Shown: piece after piece, positions 50,398 to 60,914 of the stretch
Layout: the number at the start of each line of letters is the position of its first letter
Position numbering within the stretch: the first letter of the stretch is position 1
NCBI GenBank assembly: GCA_963682175.1
Contig: OY821771.1
Location: 40,506,201 to 40,570,200 of the forward strand
From: Triglochin maritima
Taxonomy: Eukaryota > Streptophyta > Magnoliopsida > Alismatales > Juncaginaceae
Direction: 5' to 3'
Length of the DNA stretch: 64,000 nucleotides
Notes under the pieces: model-generated
Seen by the model: the letters and a program-made list of their open reading frames with translations, nothing else
Told to the model about the DNA's origin: nothing
The model's database searches: none
Program-made: the position numbers and the translations under genes

Positions 50398-50920
50398 GAC
50401 CATCACTAACCATGACCTGGACGACCCGGTCATCAGCTATCTCTCTCTTCAAAATCAACTATCTCTTTCTTCCACATCAGCTTTCTCTCTCATCAACCCA
50501 CTTTCTTCTCTTTCCTATACTATTCACATCTTAACCACAACCCAACACAACCCACAACAACATATCTCTCTCCTCCACATCATTTCGGGGTTCATCTTAG
50601 TAAAATTTTAAAAAAATTAAAAAAAATTCTAAAAAATCAAAACAATTATAAAACGTATTTTCATAAAAAAAAAATTAAAAAAAAAGTTAACAAAAAATTA
50701 AAAAAATTCAAAACAAAATTCAAAACAAAAAAAAACAAAATTTATTATTTTTTTATTCGACGACCCGGAATTCCGGGTCGTCGACCCGGGCGTTTCAACG
50801 CCCGGGTTACTGACCTGGTCGAAGATGACCAGGTCATCTCCCCCGTTAAGGAAGAGATGACCCGGTCATCTTTGACCTGACCGAGTCACAACCGTAAAAA
50901 AGCCCTGTTAAGGGATGCCC
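50398..50920. mobile_element. PIF/Harbinger (Tourist-like) MITE, 523 bp
   Basis: Starts GACCATCACTAACC and ends GGGATGCCC (inverse GGGCATCCCTTAAC), with TAA on each side (50395-50397 and 50921-50923), the usual 3-bp target. The interior contains GACCCGGTCATC motifs in both orientations around an A-rich core. Confidence 0.6.
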
Positions 50921-50923
50921 TAA

Positions 50924-52440
50924 GAAGAGTAGACCATTGATTTTGAATGCAAGTTCGGACACCTCGAATTGTAAACCCCAATATTAAGAATTCTTAGTAA
51001 AACAAATATCAATGTAAATGTAAATTAGAAATGAGTATTAGACGAATGCTAACAGCGCCCGGGTAATTTTTGGGCGCTTAGTTTTCTCTCTCAGTCACGT
51101 CAACTTATGTCTTTGTCACGTTAGCTCAAACTAATCCCTTAAATTTTTCTTAACTACACTCAGAAACAACTCAAACGCCTTACATTCTCTCTCTTACACG
51201 TCATTTGAGGATCAATTTTAGGTAAAACAAAAAAAAATTGTCAAAAAAATTTACTAAATATAAACAAATAAAAAATATATTTTCATTTTTTTGTTGAAAA
51301 ACTAATTTTAAATATTTTTTAAAATATTTTTTAAACACAATAAATCAAAAACAAAAAAAAAATCACTCGGGAGGATCACGTGGTCCCCCGGATTGAACGT
51401 TGAGACGGATCTGCTGGATCTGCCCAGGGCATTTCGGACGCTTGAAAAAAACCACGGGTTAAGGGTGGTAACGGGTGGTCTTGAGCCCACCATTGGCCGG
51501 TCCAGAAAAGTCCAAACTGCACATCCTCCAACCAACTCCCTCCACGTCTCTTTTGTTTCCCAGAAAGCGGACATTATTTATTTATTAACCCAAAAAAGTA
51601 CCAACCAAACTCCGATAATCCTTCCAAAATCCACCCAACAGTCAACCCTTTCGACTCCAGTCAAATCCCCACGCCGCCTTCTTCCACCTTCCCCTCTCCT
51701 TCCTCCCCACCCTTCCCCTCCACTTCCCCCGTCCCAAGCACCTTTCCTCCGCCCTCTCGTTGGACGGGAGGCGTTTGTTTATAGGCGAAATATTGGATCT
51801 TGTTGCTGGGATTGGTTGGTTGGGGTTGCTGTTTAGTTTTGTTTTCTAGGGTTTGGGTGGGAAGGCGTGAAGTTTGCGTTTTTTTGTGTATGTTGGGGGT
51901 GAAATTTCTCCGAGAATCATTTATTGTACTAGTTGGCCTTGGGGTGATGGGAGAGAGGTACGAGCAAGAAAGGTCAGATCTTGTTGAGATTGGTTGATTG
52001 TGGTTGGAAATCAGGTTGCGGAGATGGGGTGTTTGTTGTCGTCATCTCTATTGTGATTTGAGTTCTTCCTGCAAGCTGGGAACTGATTGTTGCTGTTTCG
52101 TTTGTTTTCATCGACTTGAGATGGTAAAGTGATATATTGCTGAGGTGGTTGTGCTTAATCAACTGAATTGCTACATAGACAAGGTGTGCGTCATGTTATG
52201 TTGGAATTGGATGTGCAAGTGAGGTGTTTGAGGTGAATTTGCTTGTATGTGTAGGAGAGGAGCTTGTAGCTTTGTTTTGATGGTGGCACACTTCGCTTTC
52301 ACCTTTTCTCGGTCAAACGGAAAGAGATTGGTGATGAGAATGGAAGCATTCACTTCAAGTGCCCCTATTGGACTGTGAATAGGGCCATTTAGTTTGTTGT
52401 CATATGAAATTTTGAAGGATTGCTCTGTATTAATCCATTA
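50924..52440 (+). promoter_or_regulatory. Upstream region and leader of the CRCK3-like gene
   Basis: 51046-51480 contains another degenerate MITE-like stretch (GGGCGCTTAGTTTTCTCTCTC, then A-rich). From about 51600 a strongly pyrimidine-rich tract (51655-51770) resembles a plant 5' UTR. The 700 bp between it and the ATG at 52441 contain several upstream ATGs, so a leader intron is likely. Exact start sites cannot be fixed. Confidence 0.4.
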
Positions 52441-55400
52441 ATGGCGTTTGGTTGCTCTGTGGGATTGGTTGTGTTTTGGCTACTTGGTAGTGTTTCAGCT
52501 GAAGGGCCTATTGCATCAAGAACCAGTTCAGTGGACTGTAAATATGAAGATCAGTTCTTATTTTCAGAGACTTCAGATGGAGTCCTTTTCTCTGTAAATC
52601 AGAAGCTTGTTGATCGTTTCTCCTTTTGTCGGGCATTGGAATCGTACCCAAGAGAATGCATTCTGAATGGTGTGCAAGAGAAACCCAAATGGACAAGAAT
52701 AAAAAATCGGGTATGCATAGGATATTTGTCTACCCATGGCATTGGAGAGAGCAATTCCTTTAGAGGTACATTTTTCTCTCTCTCGGAAAGGCTCTTTTAT
52801 CACTAGGGTTGCACATATTTTACAACTTTATCTATTCAGTTTTATATTTGTTCTGCTTGTTCCTTTGGTCCCAATAAGATTGTCTACTATTGATCGCTAC
52901 CAATGCTATAATGGTTGTCGTAGGTGGGAAAAGTGAACAAGTCACTACTCATTAGTTCATGCTGGGATGAGATGACTTGTTGCCAATAAATGGGGAATCT
53001 ATCATTTCTCATGTGTTTTAGAATACAACAAGTGGAATTTCAAACCTCATTATATGTACTCTTCATATTTTCTCTTTATTAATAACAAGATATGTGCAAA
53101 TTTGTAATAACAGATAGAAAACTATTGCTGCAACAAGTACCGGCGAGCCCACCTGTCTCCGCTGGGTTCAGCAGTGGTAGCATACCTGGCCCTACGTCAT
53201 TTTCTCCAAGAAAGGTTGCCATTGGCCTACCTGTGGCATTTTTGCTTTGTTGTGTTCTGATCTGCCCCTGTTTTCATGCTAAAAGAAAAGAAGAGCCCGA
53301 GAGAGGCATCCGACCCACAGAGCTTCGCACAAGTGAGCGAACTATAGACTGCACCTCTAGGTTCTAACGCTCTAGTTTTATTTTATTATAAAAATAAGAA
53401 AGTGCTTTTGGTCGTACAAACCACGGAATTATGAGCATGCATAAAATTTCCCCTTCCTTTTTTAATGTATGTTAAATAAGAAGGCAGGTCCATATTATTT
53501 GCCAACTTTGACGCGGCCTTCAGAAGTGCAGTATGCAACCCTATAACCCTTCCTCAAACCACAAATCCAAATAGATATAAGCATTTTTTGTGGACATTTA
53601 ACCAAATTTTGATGCTGCGTATTACATTCAGATCAATGTCTAATTCCTGTTACAACCAATTGACCTTCTTGTGCCGCTGTGTTTAATCTGCAGTGGATTC
53701 AGTTTCTTCCTATGATGCGAGCACATCATCCGAAAGAATCCGTGGAAGTCCTGGTCGTGTGCCACCAAGTCCTTGTCGAGTACCCCCTAGCCCATCTCGG
53801 TTTATGCCGTCACCGCAGTTAAACAGAGCTAAATCACTACATCTCAACATCAACCAGATCGTCAAAGCAACTCAGAATTTCTCAAAATCAAATATTATAG
53901 GTGAAGGGGGTTTTGGGACAGTTTACAAGGCTCAGTTGCTAGATGGTCAGGTTGTCGCTGTCAAAAGAGCGAAAAAGGTAAGTTTTACCTCTCAAATTCC
54001 TATTGCATTAGTGAGACTTACTTGCATGAGTTTCGGAGACAACCTCTATTCATGCTATACATTAAAAGTTTTAGACATTACGGGGAATGGCTTCATTTCA
54101 AGCTTTCATTTAACCATACACTAAATTTTATTAGTTTTTAACTTTTGATATTTGTAATTGTATTTCAGCACAAATGAATAAATCAGCAGTAATTGATCAT
54201 TAAATATCGTAACTAAGACTATCTAAAAAGAAGTTCCCATGGTCCACATGCTATCAACTTTTTTCAGTTAATTGGTTGCACTGCAAGCACACATTTTTTT
54301 TTATGATCTAGGGTTGATAGCCTAATTTTTTTGTAGAAGTATAATACCGTTTAATTTTTATAATACCAACATACTCTCAAAGTCAAATTTGAATAAATTA
54401 TTGCAATTTTTTTGTAGCTTCAAAGATATCTTATAACTTCTAAGTTGATTATCCTCTTTTCATTTTTACATTAGCTCCAAGTTGGTAGGCTTGAATCAAT
54501 GTAGTTAACTACTGATGAAAACACGGACAAGTTGATCACTCATGCATGCTTAGTGTTGTTCTAGTCACATTTTTACGGTCATTTTTATGATCTAGGGTTG
54601 ATAGCCTAAAAAACCTGTAGAAGTATAATACCGTTTAATTTTTATAATACCAACATACTCTCAAAGTCAAATTTGAATAAATTATTGCAATTTTTTTGTA
54701 GCTTCAAAGATATCTTCTAACTTCTAAATTGATTATCCTCTTTTCATTTTTACATTAGCTCTAAGTTGGTAGGCTTGAATCAATGTAGTTAACTCACTGT
54801 TCTGAAAACCGGACCGGACCGGCCGGTTGAACCGTGAACCGGAGGCCTGTCCGGTCCGGTTCACCTCTCAAAACCGTTTTTGCCCTGAACCGGATTGAAC
54901 CAGGCTGAACCGGGTTGAACCGGCGGTTCAGGAATAAAATCTGTTTTTTTTTATATCGGTACCCGATTATGTATTCAGTTATTCAGATTACTACATATCC
55001 AAAAAAAAAATCAAACCAAAATCTATACCTCAACCCTAAAAATGTTGATATTGTAGATGTTTTGAATATTTTTTTGCTTAATAAATAATTAAATATGACT
55101 ATTATATCTATAATATATATTTATGACGTCATGCTGACGTCACCGGTCCGACCCCGGTTGAACCTTTGAACCTTTGACGTTTCCGGTTCGACGTCCGGTT
55201 CGGTTCTGAAAACCTTGAATTAACTACTGATGAAAATAGAGACAAGTTGATCAGTCATGCATGCTTAGTCTTGTTCTAGAGTGTCTTTAAGGACACATTC
55301 GTTGTTGGTGTTGCTATGATTTTCCTTTTTGGTCTTTGTTGGTTGGTGGTTGGGACCCATTTTAAGGCAAGTCCAGCATCCTCGAATATTATTTTATTTC

Positions 55401-57553
55401 AATAATATATTTCAAGGCAAATTCATCCTCCAACATTATTTATCATAATTAGTTTTTTAGGGTGATTTGCATAAAATGAATATAAAAAGGGACTTTATGT
55501 GGCATATAATCTTGTTAATTTCAACTTTACCAAGCGGATCGTCTACCCTTACTTTTAATGAAGAAAATTGTGCCTCGTTGGATTAATTACGTATACTTTT
55601 TCACTCTCAGGAGTATTTTGCTTTTCAAGAAAACGAGTTCAGCAATGAGGTAAACATGCTAGCGGGAATTGACCATCAGAATTTAGTCAGGTTGCTTGGT
55701 TGCATTGATAAGAGAAACGAACGGATTATTATCACGGAGTATGTGCCTAATGGTACTCTAAGGGGACATTTAGATGGTAAGAATTCACTTTATTTACGTC
55801 CACTATTATCTTGTTTGGTAATAATTATATGAATTTTGACTTCCTTGTGGCATTTGGACAGGTCAACATGGGAAAATTTTGGACTTCAGTCAACGATTAG
55901 GAATATCTATTGATGTTGCCCATGCCCTCACTTATCTCCATGTGTATGCAGGTTGCATCTTAGTTTAGATATAGATCTTTACTATTTTTACGACTATTGA
56001 TCTTCGTGTATGTATTTTGACTAACATTTAACTTGCTTATTTGTTACATCTACACATGCCTCATTATATATTTATTCTCTTGCTTTCAGTATATGCCATC
56101 ACAAGGTCTGCTTGCTGTGCTAAATTTTTTTGTGCTTTGTTTATTAAAAAGTCTTAACTTGCTCATTTGGATAAAATTATGTAGCCAGTATGTCAAACAC
56201 TTCCGATCTTATGGAAAATGAGAATGAAATGTTCTCTTTTTTCTGTTCCTTAAAATGTGTTCCGTATATAGGAGTTAACCCAACGGTAGCTATTTTCATC
56301 ATATATGGCTGTTATCCAAGCTCACTTAGAAAAGCGAACTTGTCTTTAACTTCCCACTTCTGTCTTGAGTGGTCAGCATATTTTCTTTTCTGATCTGGCT
56401 ATTTTATTAGAAGAATCATAATTATATTTCGGTACAGTTATTCTGTGACCACCTAAGCTTTGTTTCAACCTCGGTGGGCATCTTATTATATACCCACCTT
56501 GTTGACTGTTGTACCAATGTTCTTCCATGATGAGTAGTGCATATTCATATTGGAGGTGCAAAGGTGGTTGCACATTGTTTTCGTGATTTACACATCCTTG
56601 CTTTCTCATACGTATCTTCCTTTTAAAATTATTTCAATGTTGATTTCTTGGGTTTGTGTCTATATAAAGGACTTGAATCCTTTTCTGATCTTTCGATAAA
56701 CCAATAATTCTTTCTTGGGTTTGTGTCTATGATACATAAAGGACTTAAAACCTTTTTTGATCTTTCAACAGATAAACCAATAATTCATAGGGATGTTAAA
56801 TCATCAAATGTACTGCTGACGGAGAACTTCAGAGCCAAGGTCGCAGACTTTGGATTTGCAAAAGTTGGTCCAATGGATGGTGATGATAAGACTCATATCT
56901 CAACCAACATCAAGGGGACTGCTGGATATCTTGACCCAGAGTATTTAAGGACATCTAAGCTCACCCCTAGAAGTGATGTATATTCGTTTGGCATATTGTT
57001 GGTAGAAATCCTGTCTGGGAGACGCCCTGTCGAAATGAAAAGGCCTATTGATGATAGAATAACTGTTAGATGGGTAAGCTTCTAACCCATTTCAAAACTG
57101 CTGTGTGTTTATAGGTTTTTTAAAAGAATTTGTCTACTTTTGGTGACGCTTTGTTTCCATGGCCTTATGTTTAATGTCTGTTGAAGTAAATTCTTGCCTA
57201 TTGCAGTCTGGACAGATTCTTGAATGTCATACCAAATGTTTTAGATATTTTTTATTTATTGGCGGTATGCCTATTCAAAAGCAATTATGTCAAGATTGAT
57301 TGAAGTTTTTTCTTTCTAGAATCTCATCCCCTTGTTGTCAATGCAGGCATTCCAGAAATTCAGGGAAGGTAGTGTTGCAGCTATCTTGGATCCAAGGCTT
57401 GAAGAAGCTATCGACACAGAGCTGGTGGCAGAGATGCTTCAGTTGGCATTCCAGTGTGCTGCTCCTACCCGTCGGGATAGACCCACTATGAAAGAAGCAC
57501 AACAAAAACTGTGGGAGTTTAGGAAGAAATACAGGAACATCAGAAGGGTGTAA
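52441..57553 (+). CDS. CRCK3: Calmodulin-binding receptor-like cytoplasmic kinase (CRCK3-like), complete
   Basis: A plant Ser/Thr kinase of the CRCK group, a family with members that bind calmodulin and act in stress signalling. Exons: 52441-52765, 53114-53332, 53694-53977, 55611-55776, 55862-55951, 56772-57073, 57347-57553; total 530 residues in frame. 'MAFGCSVGLVVFWLLGSVSA' is a signal peptide. A Cys-containing ectodomain-like segment follows, then a membrane helix near residues 143-161 ('VAIGLPVAFLLCCVLICPC') and a Pro/Ser region with repeated 'RVPPSP'. The kinase domain starts near residue 251: 'GEGGFGTVYKA', 'VAVKRAKK', 'HRDVKSSNVLL', 'DFGFAK', 'GTAGYLDPEYL', 'SDVYSFGILLVEIL'. Catalytic residues are intact, so an active kinase is expected. 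I start at the ATG 52441, the first with a signal peptide. CRCK3 is assigned by domain order and length; other CRCK members remain possible. Confidence 0.9.
54299..55281. repeat. Intronic tandem duplication (period 284 bp), second copy interrupted
   Basis: 54299-54582 and 54583-55281 are direct repeats, nearly identical from TTATGATCTAGGGTTGATAG to CATGCATGCTTAGT. The second copy is longer only because the hAT element at 54795-55217 sits inside it. Both lie in intron 3 of the kinase gene. Confidence 0.9.
54795..55217. mobile_element. hAT MITE with its empty site preserved in the neighbouring repeat
   Basis: Ends CACTGTTCTGAAAACCGGACC and the inverse CAAGGTTTTCAGAACCGAACC. The flanking octamers AGTTAACT (54787-54794) and AATTAACT (55218-55225) differ by one base. 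Repeat copy A reads straight through GTAGTTAACTACTGATG. The 423-bp body is rich in GAACCGG repeats. Confidence 0.92.
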
Positions 57554-58629
57554 AACACCATGGATGATACTCTGAAGGCATCTTTTGAAAATGGTTTTCT
57601 GTGTGTTGTTACGGGAATTCCAGAAACATATGCTATTCTTCCACGTACCCTCTATAATTATTTAAAGAAAAGAAAGGAAGTGGCAAGATATGTGAAAGAA
57701 GAAATTGTTTGGTGAACCCGACGATGTTATACTATCTGTTTTCAGACAACGACGACCATACGTTTGGGCTGGAACTCCTGTTATTGTACATGAAAATTTT
57801 CCACATAAACATGCCTGACCAGTTCTACGCTTGATTGACACGATTGTATAGTGCACTAAACACAGTGTTTTCTAACTTAAGTACGCCATAGGTGACACAT
57901 GAACGATGCATGATCCAGTCGGGCTTAGTGATACCTGTTGATCGATAAGGGTCAGTTTGGAATCTCTCAATGGTCAATTATTAATTTCTAAAAATCAAGA
58001 CTTCATCGTGATTTGCAATCGATATCTGAAAGTCATACTTTTCAAGCTATGGTTAGTGACATCAAGTGTTAGATCCTAATTCTTCTCAGTGGGGTTAAGC
58101 TTTCTTAGTGAGTTGGTTTAAGTTTAAAGGTTTCTTTGGCTTGAGAAATATGGGGGATATGGTAGGGTGTGCTTTGACTTAGGATAGGTATGGGAGAGAG
58201 TGTTGAGGTATGGGTGATCTTGTGTGTGTGTTTGTTTGGTGGGGAGAAGCACCCATCTCTCGTTCACTCTGCTCCACTTTCCTCTCCTCTCACCCATCAC
58301 TCCCCCTCTTCTCTTTTGACTGGAGGAGCTGCTGGAGAAGGTTGTCGGTGGTGGTGCAACGACGACGCAGAGGAGTAAGGGTGTAGTGTGCGGCCGGCAG
58401 GGAGGAGCGTTCCTTGGAGCAACCGAAGGTGGGCTTGGTGGTGGCTGAGATCACTTAGGCAAGAGGAGGCCGCTGACGGTGCTGGAGCTCCAGCGAACTC
58501 CGACAAACTCGAGAAAGGAATGCCAAGTTCATTCATTTATTCAAACAAGGCGTGTGAGGGGTTTTGGCGTGTGAGGGGTTGCTTGATGACCGGTTGACTG
58601 GATGTAGATAATTCAGGACTCGAGAAGTC
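57554..58629. other. CRCK 3' UTR and intergenic sequence
   Basis: Downstream of the kinase stop I see only short frames without domains. 58240-58500 is GC- and GGAGGA-rich and may be a decayed gene fragment, but nothing is recognisable. Confidence 0.35.
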
Positions 58630-58880
58630 CATAATATTTTTGGTCGGTTTTTCTTTTTGGTCCGACAATTCCTCATTATTTAGTTATTTATCCTGACTAA
58701 GATCTTCTAAACAGTCGACCACCCATAGACTTTTGTTTGACCGTTCACTTAAAAAAGTTCTCCAGTGTTCGATCGACTTGTGCTGCTGTTTGAACGTTTT
58801 CCTATTTATAAGGAAACAATATACTACTTTGCCGATTTCGGTCGACTGTTGGTACCCAGAATTGGATTATTGCTTTGTGT
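58630..58880 (+). repeat. Eroded fragment of the palindrome-bearing LTR family
   Basis: It shares the succession TTTGACCGTTCACTTA, GAACGTTTTCCT, TTTATAAGGAAA and CGGTCGACTG with the inverted LTR around 18300-18430 (TTCGACCATTCACTTA, GAACGTTTCC, TTTAAGGAAA, GATCGACCG). Ends are not defined. Confidence 0.45.
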
Positions 58881-60112
58881 CTTGTGTCGTGTTGTTTTCC
58901 TCAGAAATCTATGTCCTCGCCTTGAGCTTGAGCCAGAAGGTGACGGTAGGTGGGATGAGCGTCTTGGTACACGTGTCACCTTATATTTATGATCTTTAAT
59001 ATAACATGTCACATTAAATGGAGTCATCCTATGTAGTAGATCTGAGGGATTGTGGATCCCAATGTATTGTATTGTTACACAATTCCACGATTATTCCGGC
59101 GGGTATGATTGTTCGGCTGTGGCACGACCCGACGAGTATAACTGTCCAAAGTGATGGCTCTGGCAGATGTGGCGTTGTTGACCACATAATCAGATATGTA
59201 TCCATGACTCGGAAGTACGTGTGATCCTCACCGAACCCTCATGTTTAGTTTAGTCGCGAGTGAGAGGTGTCACATACTCTTCGTAAGACTGCATGTGTTT
59301 GCGGTGAGTGCCATCGGGGGACCCGATGTTGTTGGTGTGATAGTTGCCCATTATTGCCCCTGGTTGGGGAAGGTGTCACTTTGCATTCTTTTGTCATGTT
59401 ATACTAATATGATAGGTTCATGGTATTGTGCATTCATATTCATAGATGAGCTTGGTATACATAGTTTCCCTTATGAAAACTCAAGTATTTTATCATGTTT
59501 GTATTTCAGGACCGCAATAAGTGCTGAGTGGGTGGCGACCGAGGACGAGTATACACCAAGACCGGATCCTCCACCCTTATCCTTAGGTTTTTGTCTTCAC
59601 CGATATTTTGTCATTTTCTAGTCTTTGATGTAATCAACTTTGACCCTCATGTTATAAGTAAATTTTCCCGTTCATTTTGGATTTGTCTATTGAAATATTG
59701 TTTTAGATTTTCTACTTTTCGGAGACGTTAGATAAAGTATATGTTTAGGAACTGATTTTGAAAATTGATAACAATCTACAATATCAGTTTTTCAATAGTG
59801 ATTCCAAACCCACCTCCATTCTAAATTCTAAGTTCTGACCAATCAACTTCAGAGATTGTGTTCAAAACAAATCGCATCCTCAAATCCAATTGAAATACGA
59901 ATAACAAAAACTTAGAAAAAACACAGGTGTGATCTTCAGGAATACATCAATGGTTTGGGATTCAATTATTAACTTTTCATTCGGTTTGACTATTTTTTTG
60001 GGCGGAAATCTTAAGAGCGCAGGTGGTGATCTAGACCACGAGGAAAATCTCAAGCGCGCCAAGCTTTTTTTTGGTGAACAGGAAATACAACTTCAAGAAT
60101 AACATGCTCACG
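58881..60112. other. Intergenic sequence, unassigned
   Basis: Open frames at 59018-59224 and 59241-59621 show no family features, and I cannot assign them to a gene or element. The rest is AT-rich. Confidence 0.3.
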
Positions 60113-60470
60113 AGAGCATCACCAACGGGGGTTATTCAACCCCCCCCCCCCCCCCCGGTCGTCCGACAAGCTGGATGTGTCGATTGATTAAATTTTTTTG
60201 TTTTGAATTTTTGAATTTTTTATTTGAATTGTTTTTTATTTTCTGAAAATACGTTTTATAATTATTTTGATTTTTTAGAATTTTTTAAATTTTGTTTGAA
60301 TTTTTTTCAAAGATGGATCCCGAAATGATGTGGATGAGAGAAGTATGTTGTGTTGAGTTGTGGTTAAAATGTGAATAGTGCAGGAAAGAGAAGAAAGTGA
60401 GTTGGAGAAAGAGAAAACTAATTTGGAAGAAAGAGAGAATTCATGACCAGGTCGTCCAGGTCATGGTTAG
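60113..60470. mobile_element. MITE related to 50398-50920, with a C homopolymer
   Basis: GAGCATCACCAACGGGGG at one end faces CATGGTTAGTGATGACC at the other, and the A/T-rich core matches the inverse of 50590-50700 (ACGTTTTATAATTATTTTGATTTTTTAGAA). The tract at 60140-60157 is about 18 Cs. The flanking target duplication is not clear. Confidence 0.5.
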
Positions 60471-60914
60471 TGATGACCTAACCCTTATGCTTCCGACACC
60501 ACACTTGTCGAGGACATATCAACCGTAGAAGTTCATGCTACTGGTGGGCAATCTGAAGGGAATAACTAGTTAAAATAACTTATAGTTCGTATTTTGTGAA
60601 AAAACTTTGTACATCATCTAATATTCATATATCATGGTCTGTAAGGATCTTGTAGACTTGTAGATCCAAATTTTGGCTTGTATCAATCTTTTTTAATTAT
60701 GTAAATTATCTATACAATAATATTAAATAAAAGACACAGGTGTGTAAAAATCTAGGACTCTGTTTCTGTAACTTAAACCAAAACCTCCTGTTCCGCTTCC
60801 AGACCTGAACATACAACCACACCTATAAAAACCCCAAACCCCCGACGCCGCGCGCTTACAACCCAACCCAACCCGTCTCCCCTCCAAAACCCTAAACCTC
60901 GACCTGTCCCTCCA

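Noticed and set aside
52420..52440. Start of the CRCK protein at 52420
   Set aside because: That codon is TTG; the first ATG in frame is 52441 and begins a proper signal peptide.
58388..58597. Small frames in the GGAGGA-rich stretch downstream of the kinase
   Set aside because: Short, low-complexity, conflicting on both strands, no start context or domain.
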